From positions 1 through 11,808 of the forward strand of contig JAJZZU010000048.1 in the NCBI GenBank assembly GCA_021797365.1: DNA of 11,808 nucleotides, in the 5' to 3' direction. Origin of the DNA: Pseudomonadota bacterium. GTDB taxonomy: Bacteria > Pseudomonadota > Gammaproteobacteria > Acidiferrobacterales > Acidiferrobacteraceae. How positions within the stretch are numbered: the stretch's first letter is position 1; each line of letters begins with the position of its first letter. Below, piece after piece: positions 1 to 8,115 of this stretch. The notes under the pieces were generated by a model that saw only the letters and a program-made list of their open reading frames with translations, was not told the origin of the DNA and did no database searches. The translations under genes were made by a program, and so were the position numbers.

Positions 1-1
1 T

Positions 2-244
2 GAGGCGGACCCTCGATTGGGCGATTGGCTTCAAGCGCTTCTCAAGGGCTATGTGAATGCGTCTCCCCTCACCGACGCCGATATGGCACTCTTACCGGTC
101 TTTATCATGCTCCGTCGCATCCAACTGCTCGCCTGGATGGGATCGCACCGCAACAGCACCTATGCCCAACTCCTGAACCCGCCCCTCTGGGTACAGGCCT
201 CCGTCGAACTGTGTCGGCGTTTTCTCGCAGGCGCTTTATGGTAG
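2..244 (+). CDS. APH-family small-molecule kinase, C-terminal end (partial)
   Basis: The reading frame is open from the left edge and stops at TAG 242-244, so only the last 80 residues are seen and the true start lies outside the window. The visible part has the look of the C-terminal helices of aminoglycoside-phosphotransferase-fold kinases: a Gly-Tyr 'KGYVNASPLTDADMALLP' segment, an 'RRIQLLAW' helix and a following Ser-His. The catalytic loop and DxD magnesium site would be upstream and cannot be checked. The gene ends 58 bases before the start of a phospholyase-like aminotransferase on the same strand. In animals hydroxylysine kinase is paired functionally with a class III aminotransferase-fold phospholyase, and the same two folds occur together in bacteria. 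I therefore infer a kinase for an amino-alcohol or hydroxy-amino acid; the substrate is unknown. Another APH-type kinase is possible. Confidence 0.7.
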   Translation, partial: EADPRLGDWLQALLKGYVNASPLTDADMALLPVFIMLRRIQLLAWMGSHRNSTYAQLLNPPLWVQASVELCRRFLAGALW

Positions 245-302
245 GGCGCGAACAAAGCCGCACAAGCCGCCGCGCAAAATGTTTACCCCCAAAGGAGTCG
301 AC

Positions 303-1625
303 GTGCTCAAACTAAACGCCTTCACCCCGCAAAACGGTATCGACTACGACGGTATTCTCAGCCGCCGGCAACGCGCTCTCGCGCCGGCCTATGAACTCTT
401 TTATCAGGAACCGTTGCACCTGGTACGTGGTGACGGGGTGTGGCTTTACGACATCCAAGGACATCGCTATCTCGATGCCTACAATAACGTACCCTCGCTC
501 GGGCACGGCAACCCGGTGGTCGTGGAGGCGCTCAGCAGACAAGCCGCGACCTTGTGTACACACACGCGTTACCTCGATGCCCACATCGTGCGCCTCTCTG
601 AGCGACTGATTCATACCTTACCCGACGCCCGCATGTGGAAGATGTTCTATACGTGCAGCGGCAGCGAGGCCAACGATCTTGCCTTGCGTCTTGCGTTCCG
701 ACACACGAAGGCACGCGGACTTATCGTCACTGATCACGCCTACCATGGGCTTACGGCTTGGACTGCGGCCACCTCGACGTCTATGGCGAGCACGGGCATG
801 GACCTTCAGGACAGTGGCCTCGAATTGGCTGTGATCCGCTCGCCGGCCCATGCCCCGCGGGATTGTCCGCTATCGACATGGCTTGCGGGCGAGGTCCAAA
901 CCGCTATGGCGGCCCTGGCCGAGCGCGGGGTCCGCCCGGCGGCGATCTTGCTCGACTCGTTCTTTACGAGTGATGGCGGATTCTATGCCCCGGCCGGGTT
1001 CCTGAAAGAGGCGGTGGACTTAGTTCAAGCGGCGGGGGGCCTCTATATTGCCGATGAGGTGCAAGCCGGATTTGGCCGGTCCGGGCATGACTGGTGGGGT
1101 TTTTCCATTCACGGCGTCGTACCCGACATCGTCACCATGGGAAAGCCCATGGGCAACGGCTACCCCATGGCGGGGCTTGCCGTGTCGGACGCCGTCGCGC
1201 GCCATTACGGCGACAGCTACTTCAATACCTTTGGAGGGAATACCGTGGCGGCCGCGGTTGGCAATGCGGTCCTTGATGAAATCGAGACACGCGACCTGAT
1301 GGCACGCGCCCGCCTCCTTGGCGAGCGATTCCTCTCAAGGCTCACCGCGCTCCAGAGCGAGTCGCCGTGGCTTGGGGATGTGCGCGGCTGCGGGCTTTCC
1401 CTTGCCGTCGATATCCTCGATGAAGACGGAAGACGGAGCGCCGCGCACGCGCTCGCTTTAGTCAACCACCTACGCCGGCAGGGCGTCCTTATAAGCACCG
1501 CCGGCCGAGACGGCGCGAGCCTCAAGATCCGGCCCATGCTCATTTACAAGGAGAGCCACTGTGACACGCTCGTCACCGCGCTTGCCAAAGGCCTGCACGC
1601 CCTGTCAGACCCAACATCTCCATAA
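303..1625 (+). CDS. Class III aminotransferase-fold PLP enzyme, ETNPPL/PHYKPL-like phospholyase
   Basis: A 440-residue protein, close to the roughly 450 residues of the family. I chose GTG 303 because a strong AAAGGAG lies 5 bases before it; the upstream in-frame ATG at 279 has no such site. Visible features are the 'YLDAYNNV' segment near the start, 'THTRYL', GSEAND at residues 120-125 (phosphate/cofactor loop), the PLP-pyridine Asp251 in 'ADEVQAGFGR', and the Schiff-base Lys281 in 'MGKPMGNGYP'. The NNV...GH...TRYL pattern is typical of ethanolamine-phosphate and 5-phosphohydroxylysine phospho-lyases, which eliminate phosphate and ammonia rather than transaminate. The APH-type kinase just upstream supports a kinase-then-lyase pathway in the cytoplasm, probably one operon. 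A true omega-aminotransferase remains possible. The fold is certain, the substrate is not. Confidence 0.85.
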   Translation: MLKLNAFTPQNGIDYDGILSRRQRALAPAYELFYQEPLHLVRGDGVWLYDIQGHRYLDAYNNVPSLGHGNPVVVEALSRQAATLCTHTRYLDAHIVRLSERLIHTLPDARMWKMFYTCSGSEANDLALRLAFRHTKARGLIVTDHAYHGLTAWTAATSTSMASTGMDLQDSGLELAVIRSPAHAPRDCPLSTWLAGEVQTAMAALAERGVRPAAILLDSFFTSDGGFYAPAGFLKEAVDLVQAAGGLYIADEVQAGFGRSGHDWWGFSIHGVVPDIVTMGKPMGNGYPMAGLAVSDAVARHYGDSYFNTFGGNTVAAAVGNAVLDEIETRDLMARARLLGERFLSRLTALQSESPWLGDVRGCGLSLAVDILDEDGRRSAAHALALVNHLRRQGVLISTAGRDGASLKIRPMLIYKESHCDTLVTALAKGLHALSDPTSP

Positions 1626-1905
1626 GGCGCACGCGGACAAATACCCGGACACGGCCTCAAACAAGGAGGTCTTAGCTGCCCTGGTAGGCGCCAATGTCAG
1701 GGGGCGTGGTTGATTCTGGAAAATCTCGCCAACATAAGGAGCCGGTCGAAACAACGGCAAGAGACCAAATCCGATGCCGGACAGAACCGCGACTACTCCT
1801 CGTGCGCACCGTGCTCTGTGGTCTGCATCTTCCATCATTGATCCCGATAGACCTCTCGGCTCACCATCCCAGCGCGATAGGCACGAAGGCACGGCCCCAC
1901 GCGCC
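1626..1905. other. Non-coding stretch after the aminotransferase
   Basis: No supported gene lies here. Open frames in both directions have no recognisable motif and overlap the toxin remnant to the right. I see no convincing terminator after the aminotransferase. The stretch around 1709-1730 (GGTTGATTCTGGAAAATC) has the look of transposon-end sequence, but no partner repeat was found in the window. Confidence 0.5.
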
Positions 1906-2354
1906 TCACGGGTTCTGCAACAAGGTCTGCAGCAACGGGTAGGGGTTTGAGGAAAATGGATCGAGCACTGTGACCCCCAGCCCAGGTAAAGCCTTCCGGA
2001 AGGTCCTCGGACAACAACAGGCGACATCCTGATCGCGAAGCGGCCGACAAGATCACGGCGTCCCAGACCCCGAGATTGTGGTCGACCGCGAGATCGGTTG
2101 CCGTCAACCTCCCATCGAGTGAAGTCTCGATGACCGGGAAGACATGGCGCCCGCTTGAGAGCGCGTTGCGCGCATCGGCTCGGGATTTTCCTGCCTTGTG
2201 GACAAGCCCTTGAAAGAGTTCACCCAGGACCTGAATGGGGACCATCACCTCCCTCGGGGAGACGACGAATGAGGGCAAGGGCCGCATCACGCCGCTGCGC
2301 CCCGTTCACCCCTCCCACATAGGCCAACCCATTCGTAGCGAGCGCGACTTTTAC
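1906..2354 (-). pseudogene. PIN-domain toxin (VapC-like), broken by two frameshifts
   Basis: Reading the minus strand in three successive frames rebuilds a PIN-domain ribonuclease of about 140 residues. The N-terminal part, starting near 2348, reads 'VALATNGLAYVGGVNG', where the family normally has VALDTN; the first metal-binding Asp is Ala (codon 2337-2339). Near 2241-2248 the frame shifts and continues as 'VPIQVLGELF'. It then runs through 'VDHNLGVWDAVILSAA' and 'LLLSEDLPEGFTW', which keep later acidic residues. A second shift falls in a run of five C (plus strand) at 1974-1978, after which 'VTVLDPF' and a stop at 1906-1908 match a usual ending. No good start codon remains; the position holds GTA. 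The antitoxin remnant stops at 2351-2353, directly upstream. Such toxins cleave RNA, but this copy cannot make an active enzyme. PIN identity is well supported; the exact subfamily is not. Confidence 0.8.
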
Positions 2355-2579
2355 CGACCATCCTCATAGAGTGCCTCGCGCGTCCACCGTCCGACATCGC
2401 TCACCGGCTGCCCCTCCAGGCGCGCCAATAAGGCCGCACGGCCGCTCCTCGCGACATCGTCATCCTTGCCGGCGGGAACGCGCCGCGCAATGGGCCTGGC
2501 ATGACGGGTGATCACATACCGGCGACCCTCGTGAAGCGGGCATGGGCAGTCGTCGCCCCGGTCTTGACGAACTCGGCTG
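2351..2579 (-). pseudogene. Phd/YefM-type antitoxin remnant
   Basis: On the minus strand, from about 2530 to the TAA at 2351-2353, one frame reads 'GRRYVITRHARPIARRVPA', the hallmark central strand of Phd-type antitoxins, which bind operator DNA with the N-terminus and neutralise the toxin with the C-terminus. It continues through 'RAALLARLEGQPVSDVGRW' and ends 'TREALYEDGR', as PIN partners of this type often do. The N-terminal third is not readable: the frame meets a stop near 2583 and has no start codon, so it is lost or shifted. The stop overlaps or abuts the start of the PIN remnant, the classic antitoxin-toxin order. Both genes are decayed, so the pair is a dead module. The 5' limit given here is approximate. 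Confidence 0.7.
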
Positions 2580-2635
2580 TTTCACCGACCGCCGGTCTTG
2601 CCACGCCGCCCCGTACCACGTGACAATCGCCTCAA

Positions 2636-2655
2636 GTTGTAACGCTGACGCTACA
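2636..2655. promoter_or_regulatory. Near-palindrome, possible relict operator
   Basis: TGTAACG and CGCTACA flank a four-base centre, with one mismatched pair in the arms (2638-2654). A complete Phd-type antitoxin of about 90 residues ending at 2351 would start near 2625, so this palindrome sits where the autoregulatory operator of the dead minus-strand module would lie. This is inferred from position and symmetry only. Confidence 0.25.
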
Positions 2656-3052
2656 GCACGATTCGCGAGGCCCTGGACGGGCCGTTTGGATAATCGCCGA
2701 GACAGGGCCACCCCAACCGACAAGGACGACACGACGATGCACGCCAAGACCGAAACACACCTCACCCATCGACCCGATCGGTACGGATATACCCCGCCCT
2801 AGCGTATAGGCCGATAGACCGTTACAGCGACCCATGCCCGCTCCGACAGCGCGCGCGGTGAATCCCGAGGTTTAAGGACTCTCCCCGCACGGCGGTGTCG
2901 ATCCCCGGCAAGCCCGGACCGATGACAGGTGGGGTGTATATCCCGGGTCCGCTATAGGACTCAAGGCCGATGGCAGGCCGCATACGGGATGCTCTCATAC
3001 CGCCAAGCGGGATGTCCGAGGTGCGCCATCATCCATCCTTGCAGGGGCCCCC
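2656..3052. other. Non-coding stretch before the polysaccharide genes
   Basis: No gene is supported. A plus-strand open frame ending at 2802 and a minus-strand frame ending near 2460 lack family motifs and good ribosome sites. The promoter for the following long gene should be here. TATAGG at 2953-2958 is the only -10-like element I noticed, with no matching -35. Confidence 0.4.
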
Positions 3053-6000
3053 ATGAATGAGATCTCGCATATCTACCATCGAAACGCCGTCGACCCCAAC
3101 GGCAACGACAGCCTTGCCAAGATTGCCCGACAGATCGCGCCCGCAACCAAGGTGCTGGATGTCGGGTGCGCCGTGGGCCGTCTGGGACAACACCTGAGCG
3201 AAACCCGGCACTGTATCGTCGATGGCATCGAAATCAACCCCGAGGCGGCGGCCCTGGCGCGACCCCATTATCGCGATGTCTGGGAGCTCGACGTGGAGGA
3301 CACCCAAGTCCTCTCGCGTCTGGGCGATCGGCGATACGACATCGTGGTATGCGCCGATATCCTCGAACACCTGCGCGACCCGACGGATTTCCTGAGGGGC
3401 ATCAAACCGCTCCTGACGGATCACGGCCGGCTGCTGGTATCGGTACCCAACATCGCCCACGGGGGCGTGATACGGGAACTCCTATCCGGGGATTTCCGGT
3501 ATCGCGACGAGGGCCTCCTGGACCGCACGCATCTCCGGTTCTTCACGAGACAAAGCTTTCTGCGCACGCTTGCCGAGGCCGGGTGGCGGGGGCAGGTCGT
3601 CGACCACACGGTCCTGGACATCCAGTACACGGAATTCGCGCAGCCGTCAGGGCATCACGAGAAGATACCGCAATTGCTGTGGCAGACCCTGCTCCCCGAG
3701 ATCCCGGACGCCGCGGTCTATCAATTTGTCGTGGAGGCGGTCCCCGAGGAATATGCCCTGCCGGCAACGCCCCGGAAGGGACCGGACCCAAGCCCGCCGC
3801 GCCCCTCCGTCGGCGTAGCGGTCTATTGGCGGGACGTCCACGAGGACTATAGCGAGACACGACGGGCCACGCGGCCGCTGCCCCTCGGCTCCGGGCCGCA
3901 TACCCTGCGCCTGCGACTCCCCGGGGCCCCCACCAAGCGCCGCCTGAGAATCGACCCGGGCGACTGGCCGTGTTATCTGCGCCTCCATGAGCTCACACTC
4001 TATCGCGGACCGCGCGCCCTCTGGGTGTGGGACGGCCGGCGCGAATCGCTGCTCGGGGAATCCCGACGGGAACTGTCGCTGTCGCCCGGCGCATCATCGG
4101 ACGCCGGGGCCGGGCTGTGGCTATGGGATGACGACTCCTGGATCGAATTGGCCATTCCGGAGGAGTTCGTAGCGCAGGCCGATACCCTCGAGGCGCGATT
4201 GTCCGCACCGCCCACGCACGGCGATGCGCTTGGCGCGCTCGAGGGTTGGCTTGCGCTGTGCGCCCAAGACCCGGAACGACCGCCCCTGAAGCAGCTCCAG
4301 GCCGCACAGAAGGACCTGGCGGCGACCCGCGCCACCCTCCAGCAGATCAGCACCTCCCGATCCTGGCGCCTCACAGAACCCCTGCGCCGCACGGCGACGC
4401 GGTTACGCGCCGCCCGCCAGACCCTCATTGGGGGCCCGTCCCGGGCCCGGCGCCGGGCCTTGGCCAAGTCCCTGCTCCATCGCCTGCCGCTGCCGGGGCG
4501 TGCCAAGGACGCGCTGTCGATCTGGGGGCGGAGCGCCTATATAAACCTGCTCGAGCGGGACTACGCGCTGTGGGTGCGGCGCTACGATACCCTGACCGAC
4601 GTGGATCGCGGCCCCATCCGTCGCCAGATCGCCTCCTGGACCCATCCGCCCATGATCTCGGTGATCATGCCGGTCTACAATGCCCCGCCCCGCTATCTGC
4701 AAGCCGCCATAGACTCAGTCCGCCATCAGCTCTATCCGCATTGGGAGCTTTGTATCGCAGACGACGCCTCGCCAGACCCGCGCGTACGCCGCCTTCTGCA
4801 GGATTACGCGAAGCGCGATGCCCGGATCCGTGTCCACTTCAGGGCCAAGAACGGCCATATCTCGCGCGCGTCGAACGATGCCCTGAGCATGGCGAGCGGC
4901 GAGTTCATAGCGCTCCTGGACCACGACGACCTGCTGGCCGAACACGCCCTCTACTGGGTGGCCGCGGAGATCCTGCGCCATCCGCATGTCGATCTCCTCT
5001 ATAGCGACGAGGACAAGGTCGACGCGCACGACACACGCAGCGATGCCTATTTCAAGCCCGACTGGAACCCGGACCTGCTGTTGGGCCAGAACTATGTCAG
5101 TCACCTCGGGGTGTACCGTCGCGAGCGCGTGCTCGCCATCGGCGGATTCCGCGCGGGCTACGAGGGCAGCCAGGACTGGGACCTGGTGCTGCGGTTCACC
5201 ACGGGGCTTGACGCCCACAAGATCCGCCACATCCCGGCGGTCTTGTACCACTGGCGCACCCTGCCGAACTCCACCGCCGCCTCGCTCGACGCCAAGCCCT
5301 ATTGCATCGAGGCCTCGCGCAAGGCCGTACAGGAATTCCTGAGCGCCGAGGGCGCGTGCTTTGCCATGGATACCGTGTGTAACGGCGTCCATCATCGGCC
5401 GAGGCTCTCGGTCAAGGGCCGCCCCACCGTGAGTCTCATCATCCCCACCCGCAACGGTGTCGATGTCCTGCGGACCTGTCTGGAGAGCCTCGAGCGGACC
5501 CATTATCCGGATCGGGAGATCGTGATCATCGACAACCAGAGCGACGACCCCGAGACCCTGACCTATCTGGCGAGCTTGAAGCGCAAGGGGCGGATCACGC
5601 TCCTGCGCTACGATGCGGAGTTCAATTATGCGCACATGCACAACTGGGCGGTGCCGCAGTGCTCGGGGGAATTCCTGTGTCTTCTCAACAATGACACCGA
5701 GGCGATCGCGCCCGAGTGGCTTACGGAGATGGTCGCCCATGCCCAACGCCCCGGGGTCGGCGCGGTCGGGGCCAAACTCCTCTACCCTGACGGTACCGTC
5801 CAGCACGGCGGCGTAGCCCTCGGCATCGGCGGGATCGCCAGCCACCTCCACAAGCATGTCGCCGGCGACAGCGGCGGGTATTTCGGCCGGGCGGTCCTCA
5901 TCCAAACCGTTACCGCCGTGACCGGCGCCTGTCTCGTCATGCGCAAACAGCATTGGGAGGCCTTGGGGGGCATGTCGGAAAACCTCCCCGTGGCCTTCAA

Positions 6001-6796
6001 CGACGTCGATCTGTGCCTGCGTCTGCGCGAGGCCGGCTACCGGAACGTGTGGGTACCACAGGCGGTCCTCTACCATCACGAGTCCAAGTCGCGGGGGGAC
6101 GAGCAGACACCGGCAAACCGTAAGCGCTTCGCCTCGGAATGCGCCTACATGCAGTGGCGGTGGGGTCCGATGTTCGCGAGCGACCCCGGCTATAACCCGA
6201 ACTTGAGTCTCGACCACGAACAGTTCGGCCTCGCCAAACCGCCGCGCGCCCCCAAACCCTGGCATGGCGCCCCGTCGATCATCGATGTCCCCTATGGCGC
6301 CCCGAACGCCAAACCTGACTCCATCGACCTGCGCCCGGACACACCGATCGAGGCCCACTTTGCCATACCGCATGCCGTCACCGGCACCCTCCATGGCCTG
6401 GATATCCTGGTCGGGACCTGTGCGGGGCCGTGCCACGGCACGCTCGTCCTTACCATCAAGGACGGCATGGGCCACACCGTCGAGGCGCGGGGATCGCTCG
6501 CAGTACTGAAGGATGATAGCACCCTGCCGCTGCCGCTCGACGGTGAGGGCCTGGCCTTGATGGGGCAGGAGGGACTTACGATCCGCATGCATCTGGAGGA
6601 TGCGGTCCACCCCCTGGCCCTATACGCCTATCCCGTGAATGCGCGCTGGAGCCATGGCATCACGGGGCACGACGATATGGCGTTGCGCATCCGCCTCCAC
6701 ATGACCATGACGACCGAGTTATATCCCGATGCCGATGCGGCACGACACGCCTCGTCGATACTCGCGGACTTCACCGTGCGCCCATCGCCGGCTTGA
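3053..6796 (+). CDS. Methyltransferase plus double GT2 glycosyltransferase, surface polysaccharide synthesis
   Basis: A 1247-residue multidomain protein. ATG 3053 follows AGGGG at 3043-3047 by 5 bases. Residues about 1-190 form a class I SAM methyltransferase: VLDVGCAVG at 34-42 is the SAM loop, with DILEHL at 102-107. Residues about 225-400 are beta-rich with many Trp/Arg and are unassigned. A short helix follows (412-432), leading to 'SRSWRLTEPLRR', a linker common before polysaccharide GT2 domains. The first GT2 domain starts near 534 ('SVIMPVYNA'), with DHDD at 623-626 and QDWD near 707-710. The second starts near 791 ('SLIIPTRNG'), with NNDT near 879-882 and FNDVD at 982-986. The tail, about 1075-1247, is a second beta-rich domain. 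There is no signal peptide or membrane segment, so it should act in the cytoplasm on a lipid-linked glycan, adding two sugars and perhaps a capping methyl group. WsaE-type proteins share the methyltransferase-GT-GT idea. Domain calls are strong; glycan and linkage are unknown. Confidence 0.88.
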   Translation: MNEISHIYHRNAVDPNGNDSLAKIARQIAPATKVLDVGCAVGRLGQHLSETRHCIVDGIEINPEAAALARPHYRDVWELDVEDTQVLSRLGDRRYDIVVCADILEHLRDPTDFLRGIKPLLTDHGRLLVSVPNIAHGGVIRELLSGDFRYRDEGLLDRTHLRFFTRQSFLRTLAEAGWRGQVVDHTVLDIQYTEFAQPSGHHEKIPQLLWQTLLPEIPDAAVYQFVVEAVPEEYALPATPRKGPDPSPPRPSVGVAVYWRDVHEDYSETRRATRPLPLGSGPHTLRLRLPGAPTKRRLRIDPGDWPCYLRLHELTLYRGPRALWVWDGRRESLLGESRRELSLSPGASSDAGAGLWLWDDDSWIELAIPEEFVAQADTLEARLSAPPTHGDALGALEGWLALCAQDPERPPLKQLQAAQKDLAATRATLQQISTSRSWRLTEPLRRTATRLRAARQTLIGGPSRARRRALAKSLLHRLPLPGRAKDALSIWGRSAYINLLERDYALWVRRYDTLTDVDRGPIRRQIASWTHPPMISVIMPVYNAPPRYLQAAIDSVRHQLYPHWELCIADDASPDPRVRRLLQDYAKRDARIRVHFRAKNGHISRASNDALSMASGEFIALLDHDDLLAEHALYWVAAEILRHPHVDLLYSDEDKVDAHDTRSDAYFKPDWNPDLLLGQNYVSHLGVYRRERVLAIGGFRAGYEGSQDWDLVLRFTTGLDAHKIRHIPAVLYHWRTLPNSTAASLDAKPYCIEASRKAVQEFLSAEGACFAMDTVCNGVHHRPRLSVKGRPTVSLIIPTRNGVDVLRTCLESLERTHYPDREIVIIDNQSDDPETLTYLASLKRKGRITLLRYDAEFNYAHMHNWAVPQCSGEFLCLLNNDTEAIAPEWLTEMVAHAQRPGVGAVGAKLLYPDGTVQHGGVALGIGGIASHLHKHVAGDSGGYFGRAVLIQTVTAVTGACLVMRKQHWEALGGMSENLPVAFNDVDLCLRLREAGYRNVWVPQAVLYHHESKSRGDEQTPANRKRFASECAYMQWRWGPMFASDPGYNPNLSLDHEQFGLAKPPRAPKPWHGAPSIIDVPYGAPNAKPDSIDLRPDTPIEAHFAIPHAVTGTLHGLDILVGTCAGPCHGTLVLTIKDGMGHTVEARGSLAVLKDDSTLPLPLDGEGLALMGQEGLTIRMHLEDAVHPLALYAYPVNARWSHGITGHDDMALRIRLHMTMTTELYPDADAARHASSILADFTVRPSPA

Positions 6797-7016
6797 AGGA
6801 CACCGCACCCATGACCCATGCGAGCGGAAGGAAGCCTCACGGGCGCCTGTCTCCCCCCATCGGTTCCCGAGCTCACAGCCGTGTCATGCGATCAGCGGCA
6901 AGGGGCGCCCCCCATCGCGTAGGGGTCGCGCGCCGCGGTCGGTTCGACCGGCCATTTTCGGGCAACCACGCGGGAAGGCCGTCGCAGAGGGGCCCCACGC
7001 CAAGGATAGGCGATAC
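6797..7016 (+). other. 220-base spacer between the two glycosyltransferase genes
   Basis: This spacer has no recognised gene. A perfect 6-bp stem with a GTT loop lies at 6936-6950 (CGGTCG/CGACCG), followed by four T, too weak to call a terminator. An open frame with many Arg and Pro runs through it and ends in TGA overlapping the next ATG. No motif or codon pattern supports it as a gene. Confidence 0.4.
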
Positions 7017-7982
7017 ATGACCCAGGAAGCACACAGCGATGTCCGGCACGCTCATGCCGGTGGGGCCGACACGATTGCGATCCTGCTATCGACCTATAAC
7101 GGTGAGGCCTACCTCGCAGACCAGCTCGCGAGCCTGGAACGCCAGACATACCCGTACTGGCGCCTCATCTGGCGCGACGACGGCTCGGGCGATCGCACAC
7201 GCGCCGTAATGAGCGAGTTTAGCGCGCGCCTCGGCAAGGCCCGCTGCCACGAGCTGACCGGGCCTTCGGGACGGCTCGGCGTGCTCGAAAGCTACATGGC
7301 ACTCTTGCGCGCGGCACGAGGATATCCCTTCGTCGCCTTCGCGGATCAGGATGATGTCTGGCTGCCGGGAAAGCTCGCCCGCGCCGCCCATATCCTGCAA
7401 GGCATCAAGGATCGCCCGGCGCTTTACTGCGGTCGGCAAATGCTCGTCGACCGCGACCTCCGGCCTCTTCGCGAGTCGCCCGCCTTCCGCGCGGACCTGC
7501 CTTTTCCTGCGGCGCTCGCGCAGAATATCGCCACCGGCTGCACCATCCTTTTGAACCGCCCGGCCGCCGACATCATCGCCCGATCCCGGCCTCCGAAGAT
7601 CTCCCTCCATGATTGGTGGTCCTATATCGTCGTGTCCGCCCATGGCGGGCCGGTGTTCTTCGACAAAGAGCCGCACATTCTCTATAGGCAGCATCTGGGG
7701 AATGCCATCGGCGCGCCCCATATCGGAACGCGCATCCGCCGGATGCTCCACAAGAAGCCCTCCCAGGTCCTTCAGGCCATTGACGCCCATGCCCAGGCGA
7801 TACAAGACTCCGTCCCCACCCTTCCCCCGGAAACCGCCGACAAGCTCAAGCGCCTCAGGGCCAGCTTGCGCATGCCCTTCATGGCGCGACTGGCATTCGT
7901 CTTGAAACTCGATCTGCGTCGGCAGAGCCGGACTGAGAGCGTGCTTATGGCCTTGCGGACCACCACCGCCCGGCTGCCATGA
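7017..7982 (+). CDS. GT2 family glycosyltransferase, rhamnosyltransferase-like
   Basis: A 321-residue protein. The frame is open further upstream, but ATG 7017 is chosen because AAGGATAGG lies just before it (7002-7010) and the GT2 fold begins soon after with 'IAILLSTYNGEAYLADQL'. DDGSGD starts at residue 54. The metal/nucleotide-sugar motif is DQDD at 110-113 in 'FADQDDVWLPGKL'. HDWW at 198-201, followed later by 'YRQHLGN', matches the acceptor-side motif of rhamnosyltransferase-type GT2 enzymes in O-antigen and cell-wall polysaccharide clusters. The C-terminal part is basic and helical, which may help it sit on the inner membrane; there is no signal peptide. It follows the long methyltransferase/GT protein on the same strand with a 220-base gap and ends in a hairpin terminator, so both probably serve the same glycan. 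The donor sugar is inferred from motif likeness only. Confidence 0.87.
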   Translation: MTQEAHSDVRHAHAGGADTIAILLSTYNGEAYLADQLASLERQTYPYWRLIWRDDGSGDRTRAVMSEFSARLGKARCHELTGPSGRLGVLESYMALLRAARGYPFVAFADQDDVWLPGKLARAAHILQGIKDRPALYCGRQMLVDRDLRPLRESPAFRADLPFPAALAQNIATGCTILLNRPAADIIARSRPPKISLHDWWSYIVVSAHGGPVFFDKEPHILYRQHLGNAIGAPHIGTRIRRMLHKKPSQVLQAIDAHAQAIQDSVPTLPPETADKLKRLRASLRMPFMARLAFVLKLDLRRQSRTESVLMALRTTTARLP

Positions 7983-8004
7983 AGGCCCGATGCGGCCCTT
8001 TTTT
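7983..8004 (+). terminator. Rho-independent terminator after the glycosyltransferase
   Basis: Directly after the stop codon, GGCC at 7984-7987 pairs with GGCC at 7994-7997, with flanking AA/TT pairing around one bulged C. Six T follow (7999-8004). The short stem and T-run fit an intrinsic terminator ending the polysaccharide transcript. Confidence 0.65.
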
Positions 8005-8027
8005 GAGTCCGGTGCAAAGCCTGGATT

Positions 8028-8037
8028 TTTCGCGAAA
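8028..8037. promoter_or_regulatory. Perfect palindrome upstream of the AbiEii-type pair
   Basis: TTTCGCGAAA is a perfect 10-base palindrome about 25 bases before a TATAAT box. It could be an operator for the toxin-antitoxin pair. It could also belong to transposon-end debris, because the adjoining bases 8018-8028 match the inverted repeat at 10521-10531. Confidence 0.25.
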
Positions 8038-8062
8038 CACAGATAGTCGCGGACAGCGGGTG

Positions 8063-8068
8063 TATAAT
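8063..8068 (+). promoter_or_regulatory. Putative -10 box for the AbiEii-type pair
   Basis: A perfect TATAAT lies 48 bases before the ATG of the small first gene. No good -35 sequence is seen at 16-18 bases distance, so the promoter may be weak or depend on an activator. Confidence 0.45.
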
Positions 8069-8115
8069 AACTTTAGGGCCATTGCGCCACACGCAGGCTG
8101 AGTCTCACACAACTG

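Noticed and set aside
2460..2765. Minus-strand frame with a signal-peptide-like start
   Set aside because: The hydrophobic start is short, the rest has no motif, and its end overlaps the antitoxin remnant in another frame.
2542..2802. 86-codon plus-strand frame
   Set aside because: Low-complexity Arg/Thr/Pro composition, no ribosome site, overlaps the antitoxin remnant.
4715..6610. 631-codon open frame antisense to the long glycosyltransferase gene
   Set aside because: It mirrors the GC-rich third-position pattern of the sense gene and has no family motif; the sense strand shows two complete GT2 domains.
7086..7805. 239-codon minus-strand frame
   Set aside because: Antisense shadow of the second glycosyltransferase, without motifs or ribosome site.
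8039..8050. Twelve bases, ACAGATAGTCGC, repeated at 11789-11800
   Set aside because: One copy is coding sequence in the metallopeptidase; the flanks do not match, so chance is the simplest explanation.
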